Origin: Moraxella ovis
GTDB lineage: Bacteria; Pseudomonadota; Gammaproteobacteria; Pseudomonadales; Moraxellaceae
Assembly (NCBI RefSeq): GCF_900453105.1
Contig: NZ_UGPW01000001.1
Location: 682,001-746,000, forward strand
Length of the DNA stretch: 64,000 nt
Direction: 5' to 3'
In this document: piece after piece, positions 57,902-64,000 of the stretch
Layout: each line of letters begins with the position of its first letter
Position numbering within the stretch: the stretch's first letter is position 1
Position numbers and translations under genes: made by a program
The notes under the pieces: generated by a model
What the model was told of the DNA's origin: nothing
What the model saw: only the letters and a program-made list of their open reading frames with translations
Databases searched by the model: none

Positions 57902-58620
57902 TGTCAGTATCCATCATTGAGCAGCTATCCCCGTTAAAGAGCAGTCCGTTTTTGTTGTCATTTGTGCTGATCGGTGCGTTTGAGCTTAGCCTGTGGCTGC
58001 GCCAAACTTTAAAACAACCCTTGATTAATCCTACCTTATTAACTACGGTGGCGGTGATTTTGTTTTTAAAATTATTCGATGTGTCGTGGGAGGTTTTTAA
58101 TCAGGCAAGTGGTTATTTGAGTTTTTGGTTGCAGCCTGTGGTGGTGTGCATGGCGGTGCCGCTATATGTACAGTGGCAAAAAATCCGTGCTCAATGGCTG
58201 CCCATCATGGCATCTCAGCTTATCGGTTCTGTGGTGGGTATTGTCTCGGGGGTTGGGCTGGTGCGACTGCTGGGAGGTGCTGAAGATAGCATGATTGCCA
58301 TTGCAGCCAAGTCTGTCACCATGCCGATCGCCATCGAAGTGACGGATGTGCTTGGTGGTGTGGTGGGCATCAGTGCGGCGACGGTATTGGTTGCAGGCGT
58401 GACAGGGCAAGTGATGGGTGTGTATGTCCTGCATCAAATGCGTGCTCGCCGATCTATGACTCAAGGTCTATCGCTGGGCGCAGCATCCCACGCACTAGGT
58501 ACAGCCAGAGCAATGCAAATGGGATCGCGTCATGTGGCCTATGCGACCGTTGGGTTGATATTAAATGGCATTTTAACTGCATTCTTGGCGCCTGCGATTG
58601 CCCCATTTTTGTTACCCTAA
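57901..58620 (+). CDS. LrgB/CidB family membrane protein
   Basis: Partner of the preceding LrgA-like protein, 239 residues with about seven helices. The family marks SVTMPIAIEVTDVLGG and LGAASHALGTARAMQMG are present. ATG at 57901 has AAAGGA eight bases upstream and overlaps the previous stop by one base (TGATG). The pair forms an operon closed by a terminator. Confidence 0.93.
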   Translation: MSVSIIEQLSPLKSSPFLLSFVLIGAFELSLWLRQTLKQPLINPTLLTTVAVILFLKLFDVSWEVFNQASGYLSFWLQPVVVCMAVPLYVQWQKIRAQWLPIMASQLIGSVVGIVSGVGLVRLLGGAEDSMIAIAAKSVTMPIAIEVTDVLGGVVGISAATVLVAGVTGQVMGVYVLHQMRARRSMTQGLSLGAASHALGTARAMQMGSRHVAYATVGLILNGILTAFLAPAIAPFLLP

Positions 58621-58628
58621 ATTAATAC

Positions 58629-58664
58629 ACAAAAAAGCACCGCCATATGACGGTGCTTTTTTGC
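58629..58664. terminator. Bidirectional terminator after the lrgB-like gene
   Basis: Twelve-bp stem AAAAAAGCACCG / CGGTGCTTTTTT (58631-58642 with 58651-58662) between convergent genes. Confidence 0.9.
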
Positions 58665-58687
58665 TGATCGAATTTATGTTGATTGGA

Positions 58688-59593
58688 TCAGTTAGGTAGC
58701 TTTTGTAGCGACGCGATACGATCATCTAAGGTTGGGTGGCTACGGAACAGATTGGCAATGCTAAAGCCAGTTGATTGCCCGCTTGAGATGGCGAATGCTT
58801 TCATCGATTCAGGCATCTGATCGGGACGAGCTTCAGCAGGGCGAAGGGCGTTCAGCGCAGCGATCATGTTGTCACGACCTGCTAGGCGTGCACCCATCTC
58901 ATCAGCGCGGTATTCACGTAGGCGAGAGAACCACATCACGATGGCGCTGGCCAAGATGCCAAGCAGGATATCCATCACCATACTCGTCACAAAATACGCA
59001 ATACCGGGGCTGTCGCTTTCATTTTTAAAGATTGCTCTGTCCACAAAATTACCGATAATACGTGCAAAGAACATCACAAAGGCGTTCACCACACCTTGAA
59101 TCAGGGCAAGTGTTACCATGTCGCCATTAGCAACGTGACCGATCTCGTGAGCCAGTACCGCTTCGACTTCTTCGGCGGTCATGGTGTGTAGCAGACCTGT
59201 AGAGACAGCGACCAGTGCGCTGTTCTTGTTCCAGCCGGTAGCAAAGGCGTTCGGCTGCGCATTATCAAAAATACCCACTTCAGGCATGCCAATACCGACT
59301 GCTTTAGCTTGTTTGGCGACGGTATCGATAAGCCATTGTTCTGTACCGTTACGCGGCGTCTCAATGACGACGGTTCCGGTAGATTTCTTTGCCATCCATT
59401 TTGACAAAAACAGCGAAATGATTGAGCCTACCATGCCATAGACTAGACACATCACGGCCAAACTTGCATAGTTAAGACCGTTCGAGCCATGCACACCGCC
59501 CAAGCCAAATACGCTGGACAAAATACCAAAAACGATGCTAAATACGACCAAAACCGCTATGTTGGTTAATAAAAATAAACCAATTCGCATCAT
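58688..59593 (-). CDS. htpX: Membrane-embedded zinc metalloprotease HtpX
   Basis: M48B peptidase of the inner membrane that degrades damaged membrane proteins. The 301-residue protein has two N-terminal helices, then the zinc motif [13 protein letters not shown] with the catalytic Glu, two more helices, and the third ligand Glu in [30 protein letters not shown] is the usual C-terminal signature. Start ATG 59593 is followed directly by a second ATG. Confidence 0.96.
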   Translation of the reverse strand: MMRIGLFLLTNIAVLVVFSIVFGILSSVFGLGGVHGSNGLNYASLAVMCLVYGMVGSIISLFLSKWMAKKSTGTVVIETPRNGTEQWLIDTVAKQAKAVGIGMPEVGIFDNAQPNAFATGWNKNSALVAVSTGLLHTMTAEEVEAVLAHEIGHVANGDMVTLALIQGVVNAFVMFFARIIGNFVDRAIFKNESDSPGIAYFVTSMVMDILLGILASAIVMWFSRLREYRADEMGARLAGRDNMIAALNALRPAEARPDQMPESMKAFAISSGQSTGFSIANLFRSHPTLDDRIASLQKLPN

Positions 59594-59775
59594 GGGCTAG
59601 TTTTCCTTTTAAAAATAAATCTTCTGATAAGTTAAATACGTTAATTCAAAATCAGATTTTCATTAAAAAATCTGATTGATGGTATTATAAGGGCAAATTG
59701 GGAAAATTAAAGAGATTTTGAGCCCGATGCACAAAAAATAACAAAATCATCATATCTGCATCAGGTTTGTTTGAT

Positions 59776-59805
59776 CATACCGCCAGTCGGGTGACTGGTG
59801 GTATG
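59776..59805 (-). other. Strong hairpin just after the transglycosylase gene
   Basis: Thirteen-pair stem CATACCGCCAGTC / GACTGGTGGTATG (59776-59788 with 59793-59805), loop GGGT, nine bases after the stop at 59814. It lacks a T run on either strand, so it may stabilise the mRNA 3' end rather than terminate. Confidence 0.6.
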
Positions 59806-59813
59806 TTATTAGA

Positions 59814-60599
59814 TTAGTTGCTATTAACCGTGGTATAAGTCTTATTCACATAGACACGACCTGCTGTCTGAGAGAGTGTTGGTATCTGCGGCGTGCTATC
59901 ACTATCGGCATGAATGGCAGCTGGCGTCGGTGAGGTGTTCGTCTGAGGCGCTGTATTCATCGCAAGCTGATAACTGCTGCCACGCATGAGGTTGGTGTCA
60001 TTAACATATAATGTCTGATAGCGACTATTGACTTTGCGCACGTAATTTCTGGTCTCTCTAAATGGAGGAACGCCACCATAACGTCTGACGTTGGCATGAC
60101 CTGCGTTATATGCTGCGATGATGTGATCTCGGTTTGAGAATCGTTGCGACAGCCAGGCGATGTACTTGACTCCACCCTCGATATTCTGAGCAGGATCCCA
60201 GACATTCATCACGCCCATATCTCTGGCGGTGCCAGGCATGAGCTGCATCAGACCTTGTGCGCCTGCTGGAGAGCGGGCATAAGGATTGAATGATGATTCG
60301 GTGTGTATGATGGCTTTGACCAGCGCAGGATCAACGCCGTGACGCTCAGCAGAAGCGCGAATTATTGAGTCATAGCTGCCGCTGTTACTGATGCCAGAGC
60401 TTGCATAAGTGCTTGCGTTGGTGCCGCCAAAAGCACTGCTGCTGTAGTTTACGCTGATGACCTGAGTGAATTTGTTCACACCGCTTGAGTTTGGCTTGAT
60501 AACAGTAAGGAGTTTATTATCCACATCAGCTGCCATGGAAGATGAGGCTGATAATAATACGCCTACTAAAATCAAAGGTAATAAGCTAATTTTCTTCAT
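59814..60599 (-). CDS. Lytic transglycosylase with SLT domain
   Basis: Exported murein lytic enzyme, 261 residues. A Sec signal ends at SSSMAA (about residue 24). A Ser/Gly/Asn-rich stretch of about 50 residues follows, then the SLT (GH23) domain. The catalytic Glu is E101 in AIIHTESSFNP. Other motifs are GAQGLMQLMPGTA and AAYNAGHANVRRYGG. The C-terminal tail (about 205-261) is low-complexity. There is no lipobox, so it is probably periplasmic and soluble; size is like MltC/EmtA cores or secretion-linked enzymes, but no secretion genes are adjacent. Confidence 0.93.
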   Translation of the reverse strand: MKKISLLPLILVGVLLSASSSMAADVDNKLLTVIKPNSSGVNKFTQVISVNYSSSAFGGTNASTYASSGISNSGSYDSIIRASAERHGVDPALVKAIIHTESSFNPYARSPAGAQGLMQLMPGTARDMGVMNVWDPAQNIEGGVKYIAWLSQRFSNRDHIIAAYNAGHANVRRYGGVPPFRETRNYVRKVNSRYQTLYVNDTNLMRGSSYQLAMNTAPQTNTSPTPAAIHADSDSTPQIPTLSQTAGRVYVNKTYTTVNSN

Positions 60600-60795
60600 A
60601 AAGTTTAAGAATCGCGAAAATTGCGCGCATTATAGCACATACCGAATAAAGACACGATTCGTTATTTTGTTGGCGCTTGGTAACGAATTGGGCGAATTAT
60701 TGCTTAAAGATTGATAATATTACCAGTCATCATGCACAAAAAATAAGGGCGCTATTGCCCTTATTTTGATTGAAAGATGGTTAACGTCTTAGAAA

Positions 60796-61401
60796 TCATG
60801 CGCCATATGAGACGAAACGGTCTTCAATCGGTGTATATTCTTTCTCGCCAGCTGGTGCGTCGATGCCGCCAAATACGAGCTGTGCGCGAAGCTTCCAGTT
60901 GCTTGGGATGTTCCAAGTTTTAGCGATGGCATCGTCAATCACAGGGTTGTAATGTTGAAGGTTGGCGCCCACTTGTAGGGTGGCTAATGTGGTCCATAGC
61001 GCATACTGGATCATGGCGTTGGCGTGATCTGCCCAGATTGGGAAGTTCTCGGCGTAAGCAGGGAACTGCGCTTGTAAGCCTTCAATGACACTCATGTCTT
61101 CAAACAGCAGTACCGTACCAGCAGCAGTCTTGAACATGTTTAACTTGCTCTCGGTGGGTGCAAAATTCTCGGCAGGCACGATGGCGCTTAACGCCTCGAT
61201 GGTTAGATCTCATAGCTTGTCGTGTTCTTGTCCATGCAAGACGACCAGACGACTCGACTGTGAATTAAATGATGATGGCGTGTGCAGTACCGCGTGCTTT
61301 ACAACGTCATCGATCTCTTGGGTGCTGACAGGTAGGTCTTTATTTAGTACATAAATAGAGCGACGAAGTTCGGCGGCTTGTTGTAGAGTCTTGTAAGTCA
61401 T
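60796..61401 (-). pseudogene. Nitroreductase-family gene with one internal TGA
   Basis: One frame encodes a complete ~200-residue flavin nitroreductase except for a TGA at 61210-61212. Before it: ELRRSIYVLNKDLPVSTQEI and TPSSFNSQSSRLVVLHGQEHDKL. After it: DLTIEALSAIVPAENF ... ALWTTLATLQVGANLQHYNP ... FGGIDAPAGEKEY. Relatives usually read H-E/D-K-L-W-D here, so the stop most simply replaces a Trp TGG. The pattern matches the HBN1/FRM2-like nitroreductases. It stands divergent from a LysR gene, its likely regulator. As written only a 63-residue piece would be made from the normal start. Confidence 0.85.
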
Positions 61402-61482
61402 GTGATAATCCTGTGATTAAATTGATTTGGTGGTGTCATTATAATCGATAGCCATGAGAAAACAATGGTGATTTTGTTGATG

Positions 61483-61524
61483 GATTATTTCTTAATAAGA
61501 AATAATCTAAAAGCATGTTATAAT
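61483..61524 (+). promoter_or_regulatory. LysR-gene promoter with a perfect 11-bp palindrome
   Basis: GATTATTTCTT / AAGAAATAATC around AAT (61483-61507) lies just upstream of an extended -10, TGTTATAAT (61516-61524), serving the lysR-type gene, with no good -35. A further similar AAGAAATTATTAAG follows at 61527-61540. Position suits autoregulation and control of the divergent nitroreductase. Confidence 0.65.
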
Positions 61525-61551
61525 TTAAGAAATTATTAAGCTTTTAAATTT

Positions 61552-62445
61552 ATGGATACTTTAACCAGCATTCGCGTGTTCCATCAAGTGGTGCAGAATG
61601 GTAGCTTCACTAAAGCAGCCGATGCGCTTGATATTTCGGTGGCGATGGCAAGTAAGCACATTGCACATCTAGAGCGTACACTTGGCGCAAAACTCCTACA
61701 TCGCAATAGTCGCAACATCCACCTTACTGAGGCGGGCGAGCATTATCATCAAGAATCTTTGCATGCCATGGAGGTGCTCGATAACGCAAAGCAGGTCGCC
61801 ACAGGGGCATCCACGCATCCGCAAGGTGAGCTAAAAATCACCATGCCTAGATGGTTTGCCAACCCTAAGGTGGCTGGATTCTTGGCAGAATTTCAACAAC
61901 GATACCCAGATATTGTGCTTAATCTGTCGCTGTCGAATCAGCTGGTGGATCTGGTGGCAGAAGGGTTTGATTTGGCGCTGCGCTTAACTTATGAACCTAA
62001 GCCATCTTTGATCACAAGACCATTGACGATGATGGATTTTTATTTGGTGGCAAGCCCTGATTATCTGTCTAGGCACGGCACGCCCACCACGCCCGATGAG
62101 CTCAACGAGCATCAGGCAATCTTGCCAACTTATGTCAAAATGGACAGCCTGACCATCACTCATAAGTTAAATAAAACCAAGCATACCATCGAGCCTACTG
62201 CAATCATAGTCAGTAATGACACTCCGATGAATACAGAGCTTGCCCTTGAAGGCATGGGGATAGGCTATGCGCCTGATTGGCTTTTGGAGCGTGACTTAGC
62301 GGAAGGTAGATTGGTGCGATTATTGCCTGATTATGATGTGCTGTCGGTGACCTTGTACGCGGTGTATATGGATCGAGCTTTTTTGAGTGCAAAGGTACGT
62401 GCTTTTATTGATTTTTGGGTGGAGAAGTGCCAAAAGGAATCTTGA
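61552..62445 (+). CDS. LysR-family transcriptional regulator
   Basis: A 297-residue regulator. The N-terminal winged HTH is typical: IRVFHQVVQNGSFTKAADALDISVAMASKHIAHLE, then LGAKLLHRNSRNIHLTEAG. The effector-binding domain from about residue 90 contains RPLTMMDFYLVASPDYL and MGIGYAPDWL, as in the PA0477/DsdC-like LysR branch that regulates neighbouring redox enzymes. Divergent to the broken nitroreductase gene with a 150-base shared promoter region. Confidence 0.92.
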   Translation: MDTLTSIRVFHQVVQNGSFTKAADALDISVAMASKHIAHLERTLGAKLLHRNSRNIHLTEAGEHYHQESLHAMEVLDNAKQVATGASTHPQGELKITMPRWFANPKVAGFLAEFQQRYPDIVLNLSLSNQLVDLVAEGFDLALRLTYEPKPSLITRPLTMMDFYLVASPDYLSRHGTPTTPDELNEHQAILPTYVKMDSLTITHKLNKTKHTIEPTAIIVSNDTPMNTELALEGMGIGYAPDWLLERDLAEGRLVRLLPDYDVLSVTLYAVYMDRAFLSAKVRAFIDFWVEKCQKES

Positions 62446-62451
62446 TTCAGC

Positions 62452-62486
62452 ATCAAAAAAGACGCCAATCACGGCGTCTTTTTGGT
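62452..62486. terminator. Bidirectional terminator between the lysR-type gene and surA
   Basis: Stem AAAAAGACGCC / GGCGTCTTTTT around AATCAC, with T-rich tails on both strands. Confidence 0.9.
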
Positions 62487-62503
62487 TTTTTGAAGTATTT
62501 AAA

Positions 62504-63817
62504 TTATTTAAAAATTTCAATATGAGCAGCGGCGCGCATTTCTTGAATCCAATCTTCTTCGGCTTGAGGTGCGATACGGCTAAAAATCATCTCGCGGGCA
62601 GCATTTTTGCGATATTGATCGGTCACGTCACGCGTGCGCTCATTATCAACTTTTAGGATATGCCAACCGAATTGAGAGCGGAATGGTGTTGAGTAGTCGC
62701 CTTTTTCGGTGTTTTTCATGACGTTTTCAAATTCAGGCACCATCTGATCTTCGCCGACCCAGCCTAGGCTGCCACGTTGCTGCGCTGACCCTGAATCATC
62801 CGAATAAGTGGCAGCTAGGTTGGCAAAATCAGCGCCTTTTTGAAGTTCGTTGTACAGGGCGTTGATTTTTTGTTCTGCGATGGCGGCATTTTGGGTGTCG
62901 TCCACACGCGCTAGGATGTGGCTTGTTTGCCATTCTGGAATCAGCACGCGAGCATTGTCATTTTTGGCGACCAGTTTTACCACATCGATACCAGCCTTGG
63001 TTACGATGGGCTGTGTGACGCTGCCAGCTGATAGATTGGTAATTTGGGCGGCGATATGGGCAGGTAGGGCGCTTTGATTAATCATGCCAGTGTCTGCACC
63101 TTGCGGCTGTGGCTCATAGTCCTTAACTTTATCAAGCGCGGCATTCAGTGAGTCGCCATTTTGTAGATTGGTGGTGATTTGTTCAGCGACAGATTGCGCA
63201 CGAGCTTTGTCTTTGGTGTTAGCGTCCGCCTTATAAGGCACGCGAATGTGAATCAGGTGGTATTGCGTCTGTGAGATGCTAGCTGCATCGGGCGAGTTCA
63301 AGAAAACTTCAACTTCCTGATCGGTGATATTAACACGTGTCGATACTTGGTGCTGCCACAACGCGCCAATCGCAGCATCCTCGATGAGCTGCTTACGTAG
63401 AGCAGCATAGCTACCAGCTTGCTTGCTGTCTAGCGAGGACTGTAGCGCCGCTAGAGAGTCTAGACCTTGCGAGCGGGCGATTTGTAGCATTTGGCGGTTA
63501 ATGACAGCTTCGTTGGTGGTAACGCCAGCGCGATTAATGATGCCAAGCTGGATCTTACGTGTGATTAAGCTGTCTAGTGCGGCGCGCTGGATCTGTGCAG
63601 GCGTGGCGTTGATGTTGTTGGCTTGGTATTCGGCAGCCAGTGCAGCACTTGCAGCGATGAGTTCGCTTTTTAGGATGATTTCGTCATTGACGGCGGCGAT
63701 GATGCCATCTGTGCTCTGCGAAGTACTAATATTAGCGCTAGCAATAACGGATGAGCCTAGAGCGCTTACGGCAAGTAGGCCCATGAATAATGGGCGAATT
63801 AAAAATTTGCCTTGCAT
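62504..63817 (-). CDS. surA: Peptidylprolyl isomerase SurA, outer-membrane protein chaperone
   Basis: Periplasmic chaperone for beta-barrel proteins. The 437-residue precursor has a Sec signal ending near SSVIASA (about 27). The N-terminal chaperone domain follows (DGIIAAVNDEIILKSEL, then DSLITRKIQLGIINRAGV). Two parvulin domains come next: the first at about 180-285 (YHLIHIRVPY ... GADTGMINQSALP), the second at about 292-400 (TSHILARVDDT ... ADFANLAATYSDDSGSAQQRGSLGWVGE). Normal length. In many gamma-proteobacteria lptD precedes it; the window ends before that can be seen. Confidence 0.95.
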   Translation of the reverse strand: MQGKFLIRPLFMGLLAVSALGSSVIASANISTSQSTDGIIAAVNDEIILKSELIAASAALAAEYQANNINATPAQIQRAALDSLITRKIQLGIINRAGVTTNEAVINRQMLQIARSQGLDSLAALQSSLDSKQAGSYAALRKQLIEDAAIGALWQHQVSTRVNITDQEVEVFLNSPDAASISQTQYHLIHIRVPYKADANTKDKARAQSVAEQITTNLQNGDSLNAALDKVKDYEPQPQGADTGMINQSALPAHIAAQITNLSAGSVTQPIVTKAGIDVVKLVAKNDNARVLIPEWQTSHILARVDDTQNAAIAEQKINALYNELQKGADFANLAATYSDDSGSAQQRGSLGWVGEDQMVPEFENVMKNTEKGDYSTPFRSQFGWHILKVDNERTRDVTDQYRKNAAREMIFSRIAPQAEEDWIQEMRAAAHIEIFK

Positions 63818-64000
63818 ATCAATTCCTTGGGAAATTTGTTTTGTTAATAAAAAATCTCATTAAGTGTAGCATTTGCCACACACATCGTCAAATGTGAGCG
63901 CATAAATGTTAAGCACTGTGCAAAATTTTACCAAACCGACAGCTAACACAAAATACTGTAACGATTTGGCAATACTATCAATAGGTGCGTTGCCATGCAT
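63818..64000. other. Region upstream of surA to window edge
   Basis: No gene can be supported. On the reverse strand short open stretches run in from the window edge (one to a TGA near 63980, one of about 46 codons from the edge). One of them could be the 3' end of an upstream gene such as lptD, but the visible part is too short to judge. A surA promoter should lie here. Confidence 0.4.

Noticed and set aside
60796..61401. Selenocysteine at the nitroreductase TGA
   Set aside because: No selenoprotein is known in this family, the expected residue is Trp, and I saw no SECIS-like hairpin directly after the TGA.

Overview
The window reads as a chromosomal segment of a gamma-proteobacterium of the family Moraxellaceae, most likely a Moraxella species. 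The basis is gene content and protein character, not a database search: AT-leaning DNA, a ccoNOQP cbb3 oxidase, a pstSCAB-phoBR cluster whose PstS carries a lipobox, a single Lol permease followed by lolD, a leuS-lptE-holA block, and many short intergenic hairpin terminators. There is no rRNA, CRISPR array, prophage or recognisable insertion sequence. Most genes are housekeeping genes on both strands.

Layout. 1-353: start of an SCP2-like gene, then a 700-base gap with a candidate structured transcript. 1.06-4.45 kb: ccoNOQP. 4.6-10.7 kb: a hypothetical gene, lolF-type permease and lolD, a DUF2062 gene, orn, a DUF3144 gene and metK. 11.1-13.3 kb: a compact type II restriction-modification unit (controller, predicted nuclease, M.HaeIII/M.NgoPII-type methyltransferase) with operator-like repeats before the controller and before the nuclease. 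13.4-24.4 kb: MFS transporter, UbiH-like hydroxylase, two identical tRNA-Ser genes, rsgA, rhodanese, grxC, secB, ydcF-like, murB, a phosphatase, a small lipoprotein, hslR, an ASCH gene and argS. 24.7-30.8 kb: pstSCAB and phoBR behind a clear Pho box. 30.8-42.9 kb: a broken WG-repeat gene, ilvA, yebC, a potassium channel, a broken TonB receptor, a rhomboid protease, lpxH, ppiB, a DUF2272 lipoprotein and glnS. 43-56.98 kb: ispH, recJ, tRNA-Asn and two tRNA-Lys, macAB, leuS-lptE-holA, an ArsC-like gene, a broken DUF4349 gene, argB and dut. 57-63.8 kb: a DUF2218 gene, lrgAB-like genes, htpX, a lytic transglycosylase, a nitroreductase with an internal stop, its divergent LysR regulator, and surA.

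How the genes work together. Envelope biogenesis is a recurring theme: LolF/LolD, LptE, LpxH, MurB, SurA, HtpX and a transglycosylase all build or maintain the cell envelope. Phosphate sensing and uptake form one regulatory unit, although phoU is not here. The restriction-modification unit is the only clear accessory cassette.

Most notable: four genes are broken (WG-repeat, TonB receptor, DUF4349 lipoprotein, nitroreductase), by homopolymer indels, a 14-base tandem duplication, or single in-frame stops. The restriction-modification unit carries a 15-base operator-like sequence repeated in inverted orientation on either side of its controller gene. I found nothing that I can defend as a wholly new biological system; the most original signals are regulatory.
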